Positions 33,939 through 42,159 of a stretch of DNA of 63,020 bases are shown here, in pieces. The translations under genes and the position numbers were made by a program. Position 1 is the first letter of the stretch, and every line of letters begins with the position of its first letter. Source of the stretch: an uncultured bacterium. Its GTDB lineage: Bacteria; Bacillota; Clostridia; Oscillospirales; Acutalibacteraceae. The notes under the pieces were generated by a model. That model was not told where the DNA came from. It ran no database searches and was given only the letters and a program-made list of their open reading frames with translations. The stretch lies in assembly GCA_934875675.1 (NCBI GenBank), contig CAKXIK010000004.1, positions 22,006 through 85,025 on the forward strand, given 5' to 3'.

Positions 33939-34095
33939 TGGTGCTCTGCAACCAAAGAAAGGATATCACAACGCCCAATAGATTTCTACTATATCTGCAA
34001 TAAAAACATGTTTAATCCATATTTATTATGTTTTTATGATTCTATATGGCAAAAAAAATTACCATCTTTTCTTCAACATTGGATGTTTCTGACCA

Positions 34096-34124
34096 TTGAC
34101 AAACCCCATTCAATCTGTTATATT
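34096..34124 (+). promoter_or_regulatory. Sigma-A promoter of the pfl operon
   Basis: TTGACA (34096-34101), 17-bp spacer, TATATT (34119-34124); transcription starts near 34131, at the riboswitch. Confidence 0.82.
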
Positions 34125-34130
34125 GAAATT

Positions 34131-34230
34131 GTTATCCGCGACTGGCGTAACGCAGAATACTGCGAGGAAGCGGATGATTGATTTTCGCCGTACGCCTGGG
34201 CATGATTTTTTAATCATGCCCAGTTTTTTT
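34131..34230 (+). promoter_or_regulatory. ZTP riboswitch (pfl RNA motif) with terminator
   Basis: The leader shows the conserved ZTP/ZMP aptamer: P1 ATCCGC (34134-34139) with GCGGAT (34170-34175), GACTGGCG inside, a CGCAG/CTGCG hairpin, AGGAAGCGG, and the 3' pseudoknot arm CGCCGTACGCCTGGGCA. The last bases are also the 5' arm of a terminator (CTGGGCATGATT with AATCATGCCCAG, then T7). Binding of the purine intermediate ZMP/ZTP, a sign of formyl-folate shortage, should block the terminator and raise pyruvate formate-lyase, a formate source. Confidence 0.9.
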
Positions 34231-34319
34231 ATTGTTATTTTCCGGAAAACGATAGTGAGAATCTCTTGCACAAAGTCAGGACGTGGCTGTGCAAACAAAA
34301 GAAAGGAATGATCAACCGT

Positions 34320-36548
34320 ATGGAAGCATGGAGAAGTTTTCATTCAGGCAATTGGTGCACTACAATCGATGTGCGTGATTTTATCCACAAAAACTACACC
34401 CCCTATGAAGGGAACGAGTCCTTTCTCGCCGGGCCGACCGAACGCACCACCCGCCTTTATCAGCGTGTGACAAAGCTTTTGCAGCAGGAACAGGAGAATC
34501 ACGGCGTCCTTGGGATTGACACCAACCGTGTTTCCTCCATTCTCACCTATGCTCCAGGATATATTTGCAAGGGTGAAGACATCATTCTTGGTTTGCAGAC
34601 CGAAGAACCGCTCAAAAGAGCGGTGAACCCCTTTGCCGGTCTGCGCAATGCGGAGCAGGCCTGTGAGGCTTACGGCTGCGATATCGGCGACGATGTGCGT
34701 AAGGAATTTTCTTACCGTACCACGCACAACACCGGCGTTTTCCGCGTTTATACCGATACAATGAAAAAGGCGCGCCACGTCGGGATTCTGACCGGACTTC
34801 CGGACGCTTACGGCCGCGGAAGATTGATTGGCGACTATCGCCGACTGGCACTTTACGGAATGGATTTCCTAATTGCACAAAAAGAGAAGGATCGCAGCGA
34901 GCTTGGGGAAGGCGACATGTGCGACGAAACCATCCGCTTGCTGGAGGACGTCTCCCGCCAGATCGAATTTATGAAGGCACTCGTCAAAATGGCAGCAGAA
35001 TACGGATGTGATATTTCCCGACCGGCAGAAAACTCCTATGAGGCCGTGCAGTGGCTGTATTTTGCCTATCTGGGCGGTCAAAAAGAGCAAAACGGTGCCG
35101 CAAACAGCATTGGGCGTATTACAACCTTTCTGGATATTTATTTTGAGCGTGATTTGAAAGAAAACGTGATTACCGAAAGCGGCGTGCAGGAGCTGATGGA
35201 TGATCTTGTTATCAAACTCCGCCTGATTCGTCACCTGCGCACACCGGAATATAATGATCTCTTTGCAGGCGACCCCGTTTGGGTGACCTGCTCCGAGGGC
35301 GGTATGAGCGAAGACGGAATCCCTCTTGTCACCAAAAACTGCTTCCGGATGCTGAACACACTCTATAATCTTGGTTCTTCTGCAGAGCCAAATATCACCG
35401 TTCTCTGGTCGGAGCAGCTGCCTGAAGCATTCAAAAAATTCTGCGCAAAGGTTTCGATTGACACCGATGCGATTCAATATGAAAACGATGATGTGATGCG
35501 GGAAGCATACGGAGATGATTACGCAATCGCCTGCTGCGTTTCTGCCATGAAATGCGGCAAGCAGATGCAGTTCTTTGGCGCGCGCTGCAACCTTGCCAAG
35601 GTGCTGCTGATGGCACTCAACGGCGGCAAGGACGAAATTTACGGCGTTCAGCTTGCACCCGAGGGCAAGGTTTTTGCCGCGGACAAGCCGCTTGACTACG
35701 GCGAAGTGATGGAAAGCCTGAAGGAATATCTTGCTTGGATGGCACGGCTTTACGTCAACACCATGAACGTCATTCATTTTATGCACGACAAATACGCTTA
35801 CGAGCGCCTGATTATGGGCTTCCACGACACCAAAGTGGAACGGCTGATGGCATTCGGAATCAGCGGACTCTCCGTTCTGACCGATTCCCTCAGCGCGATT
35901 CAATTTGCATCGGTTACCCCCATCAAGGACGAACGCGGCGTCATTGTCGATTTCAAGACCGAGGGTGAGTTCCCCAAGTACGGCAACGACGATGACCGTG
36001 TGGACAGCATCGCCCAATGGGTCACGGAATATTTTTACTCCGAGCTGTGCAAAACACCTGCCTACCGCGGTGCAAAACACACGCTCTCCATTCTGACCAT
36101 CACCTCGAACGTGATGTATGGCCGCAAAACAGGCAATACGCCGGATGGACGCCGTGCCGGTGAACCGTTTGCACCGGGAGCAAACCCCATGCACGGCCGC
36201 GACTGCGAGGGTGCGCTTGCCTCACTCAACTCGGTCGCAAAGCTGAATTACCGCTTTTGCCGTGACGGAATCTCCAACACATTTTCCATCACACCGGGCG
36301 CACTGGGAACGGACGACACTGCCCGTGCTGCCAATCTGACTGCCGTTTTGGACGGCTACTTTACACAGGGCGCACAACACCTCAACGTCAATGTGCTGAA
36401 TCGTCAAAAGCTGATTGATGCGATGAACGACCCGACGCTTTACCCCAATCTGACGATCCGCGTTTCCGGCTACGCAGTCAACTTTAACAAGCTTTCCAAG
36501 GACAAGCAGTTGGAGGTCATCTCCCGCACCTTCCACGAAAAGATGTAA
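34320..36548 (+). CDS. pflB: Formate C-acetyltransferase (pyruvate formate-lyase)
   Basis: Glycyl-radical enzyme converting pyruvate and CoA to acetyl-CoA and formate. The 742-residue protein has the adjacent active-site cysteines in IACCVSAMKCGKQMQFFGAR and the radical glycine in RVSGYAVNF, 26 residues from the C-terminus (~Gly717), both as in true PFL rather than diol dehydratases or HPAD. ATG 34320 is preferred over the in-frame ATG at 34308, which lies in the ribosome site (GAAAGGAATG). It sits behind the ZTP riboswitch and is followed after ~100 bp by its activating enzyme. Oxygen sensitivity of the radical implies an anaerobe. Confidence 0.97.
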   Translation: MEAWRSFHSGNWCTTIDVRDFIHKNYTPYEGNESFLAGPTERTTRLYQRVTKLLQQEQENHGVLGIDTNRVSSILTYAPGYICKGEDIILGLQTEEPLKRAVNPFAGLRNAEQACEAYGCDIGDDVRKEFSYRTTHNTGVFRVYTDTMKKARHVGILTGLPDAYGRGRLIGDYRRLALYGMDFLIAQKEKDRSELGEGDMCDETIRLLEDVSRQIEFMKALVKMAAEYGCDISRPAENSYEAVQWLYFAYLGGQKEQNGAANSIGRITTFLDIYFERDLKENVITESGVQELMDDLVIKLRLIRHLRTPEYNDLFAGDPVWVTCSEGGMSEDGIPLVTKNCFRMLNTLYNLGSSAEPNITVLWSEQLPEAFKKFCAKVSIDTDAIQYENDDVMREAYGDDYAIACCVSAMKCGKQMQFFGARCNLAKVLLMALNGGKDEIYGVQLAPEGKVFAADKPLDYGEVMESLKEYLAWMARLYVNTMNVIHFMHDKYAYERLIMGFHDTKVERLMAFGISGLSVLTDSLSAIQFASVTPIKDERGVIVDFKTEGEFPKYGNDDDRVDSIAQWVTEYFYSELCKTPAYRGAKHTLSILTITSNVMYGRKTGNTPDGRRAGEPFAPGANPMHGRDCEGALASLNSVAKLNYRFCRDGISNTFSITPGALGTDDTARAANLTAVLDGYFTQGAQHLNVNVLNRQKLIDAMNDPTLYPNLTIRVSGYAVNFNKLSKDKQLEVISRTFHEKM

Positions 36549-36650
36549 CTCCCGCTTTTTTCGACATTTTTCGTGAATATGTTTAAAAGAGAGTACACAA
36601 ACAAAGCCGAACAACAGATTTGCAGCACAATGGAAAGGAATGGTCAGCTC

Positions 36651-37385
36651 ATGAAGGTTCACTCGATTGAATCCCTCGCCGCTTTGGATGGCGAAGGGCT
36701 GCGTTATGCGATTTTTCTGAGCGGATGCCCTCTGCGCTGTGCTTATTGTCATAATCCGGACACTTGGAATCCCGCTGCGGCGCAGGAAAAAACACCGGAG
36801 GAATTATTTCGCAAAATCAAGCGGTATGTTCCTTACTTCAAGGCGGGAAACGGGGGTGTCACCTTCAGCGGCGGGGAGCCTTTGCTGCAAGCCGAGGAAA
36901 TCAACGCGCTGGGGCTGCTTTTGCGCCCGGCACAGATTGGCTACACCATCGACACCTGCGGCTGTGTTCCGCTGACCGATGCGGTCAGGCAGGCTATTGA
37001 CGGAGCGGATTTGATTCTTTGTGACCTCAAATTCCCCGAAGAAGCTTCTTTTGAGGCATACACCGGCGGAAGCCTTGCCCCGGTGCTCGATTTTCTGCAA
37101 TATCTTGCGGCAACGGGGAAGCGTTGTTGGGTTCGCACCGTGATCGTTCCCGGTATCAACGATTCACAGGAGTGGCTTGACCGCTATTTGGCTGTACTCC
37201 AACCATTTGCGTCTGTCATTGAAAAGTATCAGCTGCTCGGATTTCACACCGTGGGCGCTTTTAAATACGAGCAGCTTGATATTCCCAACCCGCTTGCCGA
37301 TTGCCCTGCAATGGATTCCGAAAAACTGTGTGCATTGCAAAGCTATGCTGACCGCGCAATGGCCGCATTCCCTGCATCACACTAA
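36651..37385 (+). CDS. pflA: Pyruvate formate-lyase-activating enzyme (radical SAM)
   Basis: Installs the glycyl radical on PflB using SAM and a [4Fe-4S] cluster. The 244-residue protein has the radical SAM motif CPLRCAYCHNPDTW (CX3CX2C), then the GGVTFSGGEPLLQ loop that binds SAM's amino group, and RTVIVPGIND. Its length fits the PFL-AE type without the extra ferredoxin domain of other activases. The ATG is preceded by GAAAGGAATGGTC. The stop codon TAA is part of the terminal ACTAATTC of a partial palindromic repeat, so the last codons may have been reshaped by that element. Confidence 0.96.
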   Translation: MKVHSIESLAALDGEGLRYAIFLSGCPLRCAYCHNPDTWNPAAAQEKTPEELFRKIKRYVPYFKAGNGGVTFSGGEPLLQAEEINALGLLLRPAQIGYTIDTCGCVPLTDAVRQAIDGADLILCDLKFPEEASFEAYTGGSLAPVLDFLQYLAATGKRCWVRTVIVPGINDSQEWLDRYLAVLQPFASVIEKYQLLGFHTVGAFKYEQLDIPNPLADCPAMDSEKLCALQSYADRAMAAFPASH

Positions 37386-37409
37386 TTCTTCTTGAAACGG
37401 TAAATAAAA
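37381..37409 (+). repeat. End fragment of the ~105-bp palindromic repeat at the pflA stop
   Basis: ACTAATTCTTCTTGAAACGG and the following TAAATAAAA match the terminus of the full copies (ATTAATTCCTCTTGAAAGGG, then TAAATAAAA). It provides the pflA stop and runs straight into the terminator. Confidence 0.5.
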
Positions 37410-37472
37410 GCAGCAGGCAAAACCTGCGCAAACTTTTTTCGGTTTGCGTTTCGGTTTTGCCCGCTGCTTTTT
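37406..37472 (+). terminator. Bidirectional terminator after pflA
   Basis: AAAAGCAGC and CAAAACC pair with GGTTTTG and GCTGCTTTTT, with an inner hairpin. It serves pflA and the convergent CAP-domain gene. Confidence 0.75.
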
Positions 37473-37530
37473 CATTCCAGTTTTGCGTTACACGAATTTT
37501 TTATATGGACCTATCAGAGAACGGTATCAT

Positions 37531-38424
37531 TCAGCCGCCAAACAACTGCGTCCAATAAAGCTGCCCATTGCTTGCACGATAACATCCTACGCCGATATGC
37601 GTAAAGTTGCTGTTCAATATATTTGCTCGATGACCCTCTGAATTCATCCAGGCATTCATAACACTTTCCGCCGTACTGTAGCCATAGGCAATGTTTTCTC
37701 CAACAACAGAAAAGCCCGCCCGAAATGCCATTTGATATCCCTGCTCCCCATTGGGACGCTCATGAGCAAATTTTGTAACGATTTCTTGACTGCGAATCAA
37801 GGCGCTGCTCGCCAGATTAGAATCGGCTGCTAAAGGTGAAAGCCCTTGTTTTGCACGTTCCTGATTGACCAATGCAACCACCTGAGCCGCCAGTTGGTCT
37901 GTCTGACTATTGTTCGTCTGCGGCTTACTGCTCACCGGAGCAGAAGAACTGACCGAGGGTTTACTGCTTGCCGGCGCAGAAGAACTTGGAGTGGGTTTAC
38001 TGCTTTGGGGCGTCGTTGAATTCACGGTTGGCTTGCTGCCTGCCGGTGCAGAGGAAGCTGTTTGCGGTCTGCTGCTTGCAGAGCCGGAGCTGACTTGCGC
38101 ATTATTGTTTGCACCGGAATTACTGTTGATTTGCGGTGCCTGTTGATTTTTTTGTGAAGAGGATTCCTCGTATGCAGACAAAGTTTCGCGATTGTCCGGC
38201 AAATCGGCTCTCTCTTCATCTGGTTCAGATTTCTTCCCTTCTGTCTGCAGGGAAGATGCCTCTTCTACATCTTCCCCGGAAGAAATCTCCGACGCGGAAT
38301 TTTGCCAAGCGCTTTCGCTTGTCACATCAAAACCCTGTGGTTGTGCTGCTGTTTTGCATGCCGCAAAAAAAAGCGTACAGAGCAAAATCGCAATCCAATT
38401 TTTTGATTTTAAAAACCATTTCAC
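37531..38424 (-). CDS. CAP-domain (SCP/PR-1) lipoprotein
   Basis: A 297-residue exported protein. The signal peptide ends in a lipobox-like FFAAC. A long acidic then Ser/Pro/Lys-rich spacer (~25-175) contains repeats of the type SAPASSKPSVSS. Residues ~178-297 are a CAP domain of the bacterial YkwD kind: VALVNQERAKQGL, the active-site His in KFAHERP, VGENIAYGYS, MNSEGHRANILN and HIGVGCY. The four cavity residues (two His, two Glu) are present. Related Bacillus proteins are spore- or envelope-associated; the activity is not established. The start is GTG with AAAGGA ~10 nt upstream. No operon partner. Confidence 0.85.
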   Translation of the reverse strand: MKWFLKSKNWIAILLCTLFFAACKTAAQPQGFDVTSESAWQNSASEISSGEDVEEASSLQTEGKKSEPDEERADLPDNRETLSAYEESSSQKNQQAPQINSNSGANNNAQVSSGSASSRPQTASSAPAGSKPTVNSTTPQSSKPTPSSSAPASSKPSVSSSAPVSSKPQTNNSQTDQLAAQVVALVNQERAKQGLSPLAADSNLASSALIRSQEIVTKFAHERPNGEQGYQMAFRAGFSVVGENIAYGYSTAESVMNAWMNSEGHRANILNSNFTHIGVGCYRASNGQLYWTQLFGG

Positions 38425-38612
38425 CTTGCATCATCCTTTCATGCAGTTTGTTTTCATCCATAATTTCACAATGTTTGACGCAATCTGCGGAGGTTAGGAT
38501 ATCGTTATCTTAACAAAAGCGGTCACATTTTGCAAGGCACTGAAACTATTTACAATTATTTTCTACTTTTACGTTGATGATCATGGAAAGATTGGTAAGA
38601 ATTTCAGCACAT

Positions 38613-38654
38613 AAAAAAGGCGCGACTCAAAGTTTTACAGCCCTTTGTCGCGCC
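38613..38654 (-). terminator. Terminator of the clp/pgsA/cvpA gene run
   Basis: GGCGCGAC pairs with GTCGCGCC, with an inner AAAG/CTTT, then T6 on the minus strand. It lies just past the small membrane protein gene. Confidence 0.85.
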
Positions 38655-38672
38655 TCAATTTATTTTTTCAAT

Positions 38673-39041
38673 TTAAAAAAACAACCAGTCTGTAAACAGG
38701 GATAACACAATCATGGTTAATCCGATTACACCGAAAATTATCCCCCCACAGATTCCGTCTCGCTTTGCCTCTTCAATTTCGGATAAAGCATGCCTGCCCG
38801 GTGTCATTGCCGTGTGGGATGAACTTTGGGCCGCACATAAAAAAACTTCATTTTTGGTGCATGCACCGAAGAACTGATAGGCAGAAATCAAGAGACATCC
38901 CACCCCCAGCGCAACCGCATTGCGGAAAACGCAGAGCGAAATAGCTGCCACCAGAAGCGGAAAGCAATAACGAAAAAAGTAAGCCCAAAAGATTGTTCTT
39001 TGCTCTCTCCTGCTTCTTTTCTGCTTCATTCTTCTCTGCAT
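38673..39041 (-). CDS. Small three-helix membrane protein, unknown
   Basis: A 122-residue protein I do not recognise. A very basic N-terminus (MQRRMKQKRSRREQR) precedes two closely spaced membrane helices (YFFRYCFPLLVAAISLCVF and AVALGVGCLLISAYQFF), a soluble loop, and a third helix near the C-terminus (IIFGVIGLTMIVLSLFTDW). GGAAGG lies 10 nt before the ATG. It follows the Clp ATPase gene by 39 bp on the same strand and ends at a strong terminator, so it is the last gene of that transcript. No functional residues are evident. Confidence 0.6.
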   Translation of the reverse strand: MQRRMKQKRSRREQRTIFWAYFFRYCFPLLVAAISLCVFRNAVALGVGCLLISAYQFFGACTKNEVFLCAAQSSSHTAMTPGRHALSEIEEAKRDGICGGIIFGVIGLTMIVLSLFTDWLFF

Positions 39042-39080
39042 GGAACTTGACCTTCCTTATTGTGGATTTTGGAGAGAAGC

Positions 39081-41408
39081 TCACAAGGTCAGCAACTGCA
39101 AGCTTTCGCCATCTGCGGTAACCGTCAGGCTGACACCGGAAAGCGAATCGCCCTGCTCAATCAGTGCATTTGCCAGACGATCCTCCACCTCACGGCGGAT
39201 GGTGTTGCGAATGTCACGCGCACCGCTCTTGCCACCCATGGATTTTTTTGCAATCCATTCTGCAGCTTTATCGTCAAATGTGAATGTAATTGCCTTTTCC
39301 TTCAGCACGCCCACATACTCATGGAGCATCAGCTTGGCAATCGCAATATCATCCTGTTCATTGAGTGAACGGAACACAATGACTTCATCCACACGGCTCA
39401 AAAACTCCGGACGCAGAAACTCGCTCAATGCCTTGAGTGCCTTTTCCTTGTCTGCGGATTCCTGTGTTTTTCCAAAACCGAGCAGGGCATCCTTGCGCTC
39501 GCTTCCCGCATTAGAGGTCATGACCAGAATGGTATTTTCAAAATTCACCGTGCGTCCCTGTGCATCGGTAATTCTGCCTTCATCGAGAATCTGCAGCAGA
39601 ATATTCATCACATCGGGGTGTGCCTTTTCAATTTCATCGAGCAGCAGCACGGAATACGGCTGACGGCGAACCTTTTCCGTCACCTGACCGGCTTCATCAT
39701 AGCCCACATAGCCGGGCGGCGAACCGATGATGCGGGAAACAGAATGCTTCTCCATAAATTCAGACATATCGAGCCGAATCAGCGTTTCGGGTGTATCAAA
39801 CAATTCCTCGGAAAGCGCTTTGCACAGCTCGGTTTTCCCAACACCGGTGGGACCCACAAAAATAAATGACGCAGGTCGGCGGCGCGGACTGATATGTGCA
39901 CGGCTGCGGCGCACGGCTGCGGCAACCTTTTCCACTGCCTCATCCTGCCCGATCACGCGCATTTTGAGCACGTTCTCCAAATGACCCAGCCGCTGCATTT
40001 CTCCGCTGCGGATTTTTTCCGTCGGAATTCCTGTCCAAAGGGTAAGCACCTGCGCCAGATCATCTTCCGTCACCGGCGCTCCAATGGCTTCGGGACGAAG
40101 GCTGTCTGCCTGCTGCTGCAAACGGGCAATTTCCGCACGCAGGGTAGCAAGCTGCTCATAGTCGATCGAATCCGCTGCCGCTGCCATTTCTTCCTCTTCC
40201 TGCTGCTTTTGCTGCAGTTCCATGGTTGCCACATCGTAATCGCGCATTTTCAAATTGCGCAGAGCGGCACAGGTGCATGCTTCGTCAAGCAGATCGATGG
40301 CTTTATCCGGCAGAAAACGATCGGTCACATACCGTTCCGAAAGCACGACTGCCTCATGCAGCAAAGCATCGGAAATCGTGACACGGTGATAGTTCTCATA
40401 ATATTCCTTGATTCCAATGAGCACCTTGACGGTATCCTCCACCGAGGGTTCCTTGATGCGAACGGGCTGAAAACGGCGCTCCAATGCAGCGTCTTTTTCA
40501 ATATATTTGCGGTATTCGGTAAAGGTTGTTGCGCCGATTACCTGAATCTCTCCGCGGGAAAGCGCCGGCTTCAATATATTTGCAGCGTTCATAGAGCCTT
40601 CGGAATCGCCCGCACCAACCAGATTGTGCACCTCGTCGATAAAGAGAATAATATTCCCTGCAGCGCGAACCTCTTCAATCAGCCCTTTGATGCGGCTTTC
40701 AAACTGTCCGCGAAATTGTGTTCCTGCCACAAGCGCTGTCAGGTCGAGCAGGCAAATCTCCTTGCTTTGCAGGCGCAGCGGAACCTCTCCAACCGCAATG
40801 CGCAGTGCAAGACCCTCTGCAATAGCAGTCTTGCCAACACCCGGCTCACCAATCAAGCAGGGATTGTTTTTGGTGCGGCGGCTCAAAATCTGCACCGTGC
40901 GCGCAATTTCAGCATCCCGCCCAATAATCCGGTCAAGCTTACCTGCGCGAGCCTTCTGCGTCAGGTTTTCTGTATAAGCATCCACATATTTACGTTTTGG
41001 GCGCGGGGGTGCTTTCTTATCATTCTTCTTATTCTTTTCCTTTTCGCCTTCACCAGTCTTGTCACTCTTTTGTCCAAAGAGCTCTTGCAGGCTTTGCGGC
41101 ATAGTGGGCGCCCCACCCATTTCAAAGCCATCACCCTCGCCGTCATCATCACCGGCTCCGGTTCCGTCCGCGCCAAACATGGAAAGCAGACTGTTTTCGC
41201 CGTCCTCCCCCATCAGCCCCGTTAATTGTTCGCTGGCTTCCTCCAGCATTTCATCGGTGATACCCATTTTTTCCATGATATCGCCCACTTGCGTAATGCC
41301 AAGCTCCTTGGCGCAAACGGCACAAAGGCCTTGCGGCTTGCTGTTTGCCCCTGTGGAAACAAATACCACCGCCAGCCTTTTTTTACATCTGCTGCATAAC
41401 ATAGCCAT
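39081..41408 (-). CDS. clpE: Clp protease ATP-binding subunit with N-terminal zinc finger (ClpE-like)
   Basis: A 775-residue AAA+ unfoldase. Instead of the ClpC/ClpA double Clp-N repeat it starts with a four-cysteine zinc finger (LCSRCKKRL and LCAVCAKEL), as in ClpE and McsA. A flexible acidic linker (~60-130) leads to AAA-1 (Walker A IGEPGVGKTAIAEGL; Walker B ILFIDEVHNLVG). A short coiled middle domain (MELQQKQQEEEE) follows, then AAA-2 (Walker A VGPTGVGKTELCKAL; Walker B VLLLDEIEKAHPDV). An LGF loop in LLGFGK is the likely ClpP contact. Thirty-four extra in-frame residues upstream are discarded because AAAGGA lies 7 nt before ATG 41408. It follows pgsA. Confidence 0.88.
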   Translation of the reverse strand: MAMLCSRCKKRLAVVFVSTGANSKPQGLCAVCAKELGITQVGDIMEKMGITDEMLEEASEQLTGLMGEDGENSLLSMFGADGTGAGDDDGEGDGFEMGGAPTMPQSLQELFGQKSDKTGEGEKEKNKKNDKKAPPRPKRKYVDAYTENLTQKARAGKLDRIIGRDAEIARTVQILSRRTKNNPCLIGEPGVGKTAIAEGLALRIAVGEVPLRLQSKEICLLDLTALVAGTQFRGQFESRIKGLIEEVRAAGNIILFIDEVHNLVGAGDSEGSMNAANILKPALSRGEIQVIGATTFTEYRKYIEKDAALERRFQPVRIKEPSVEDTVKVLIGIKEYYENYHRVTISDALLHEAVVLSERYVTDRFLPDKAIDLLDEACTCAALRNLKMRDYDVATMELQQKQQEEEEMAAAADSIDYEQLATLRAEIARLQQQADSLRPEAIGAPVTEDDLAQVLTLWTGIPTEKIRSGEMQRLGHLENVLKMRVIGQDEAVEKVAAAVRRSRAHISPRRRPASFIFVGPTGVGKTELCKALSEELFDTPETLIRLDMSEFMEKHSVSRIIGSPPGYVGYDEAGQVTEKVRRQPYSVLLLDEIEKAHPDVMNILLQILDEGRITDAQGRTVNFENTILVMTSNAGSERKDALLGFGKTQESADKEKALKALSEFLRPEFLSRVDEVIVFRSLNEQDDIAIAKLMLHEYVGVLKEKAITFTFDDKAAEWIAKKSMGGKSGARDIRNTIRREVEDRLANALIEQGDSLSGVSLTVTADGESLQLLTL

Positions 41409-41506
41409 AATCAAATCCTTTCGCACAAGTCCGGCAGCTTTGTCCGGACTGCAAAAGCAGAACAGAGACAAAACCTTGTTTGAATCCGCGCGCTTGCCGC
41501 ACCGGC

Positions 41507-42118
41507 TCAAACATCAGCTGGATGCTGATTGGGCACTGCCGTATCATAGATATACGTTCCCTTCATAATCTGAACAAAAACCTTGGTATAGCGTACAAAT
41601 GCATTTCCCATCAGCAGCCCGGTCACCCCTACAAATGCCCAGATGACCCATAGCTTATCATATTCAAAAATCGCTTTGGAAAATACTACAATAATAATAG
41701 AAATATAAAAAGCGCAGGTTGCAACTTTTCCGTACCACTGTGCCGGAATCGGGCGCTTTTTTTTCAAAAGAAGAATCAAGCCGCCAAGTCCCATCGCAAA
41801 CTCCTTGAGGAAAAAGCAAACAAACAGTGCAACGATTGCCGGTTGCTCCACATAGGCAATCATCATGCAAACACCCACAGTGCCCTGTGTGAGCTTGTCC
41901 GCAAACGGATCGAGCATCTGCCCGAGCGGTGTAATCATATTAAAATGGCGTGCAATGATGCCATCGAGCATATCTGTCAGTCCCGAGGCGATCAACACCC
42001 CCGCTGCCCAATAAAGAGAATTCCCTCCTTGAAAAAACAAAACGACAAAAAGAGGAATCATCAAAATCCGCAGCAGAGAAAGAAGATTGGGAATATTGAT
42101 TACGTCTGACTTTTTCAT
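41507..42118 (-). CDS. pgsA: CDP-diacylglycerol--glycerol-3-phosphate 3-phosphatidyltransferase
   Basis: Membrane enzyme making phosphatidylglycerophosphate. The 203-residue protein starts with IPNLLSLLRILMIPLFV, typical for PgsA, and contains the CDP-alcohol phosphotransferase motif as TDMLDGIIARHFNMITPLGQ followed by MLDPFADK (D-x2-D-G-x2-A-R...G-x3-D-x3-D). About six membrane helices are visible. It lies 41 bp behind cvpA and 98 bp before the Clp gene. A cardiolipin-synthase-like role within the same family is possible but less likely given the N-terminus. Confidence 0.9.
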   Translation of the reverse strand: MKKSDVINIPNLLSLLRILMIPLFVVLFFQGGNSLYWAAGVLIASGLTDMLDGIIARHFNMITPLGQMLDPFADKLTQGTVGVCMMIAYVEQPAIVALFVCFFLKEFAMGLGGLILLLKKKRPIPAQWYGKVATCAFYISIIIVVFSKAIFEYDKLWVIWAFVGVTGLLMGNAFVRYTKVFVQIMKGTYIYDTAVPNQHPADV

Positions 42119-42159
42119 AACAAGAATAAAAGCTCCTTCCTTGCAGGTCGTGTCTGTTG

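Noticed and set aside
37905..38065. Short tandem repeat array, considered as CRISPR-like
   Set aside because: It encodes the Ser/Pro/Lys spacer of the CAP protein in frame; unit lengths vary and there are no spacers.
41420..41455. AGTCCGG/CCGGACT hairpin between pgsA and the Clp gene, considered as a terminator or CtsR site
   Set aside because: No T run follows and the CtsR heptamer repeats are absent; significance unclear.
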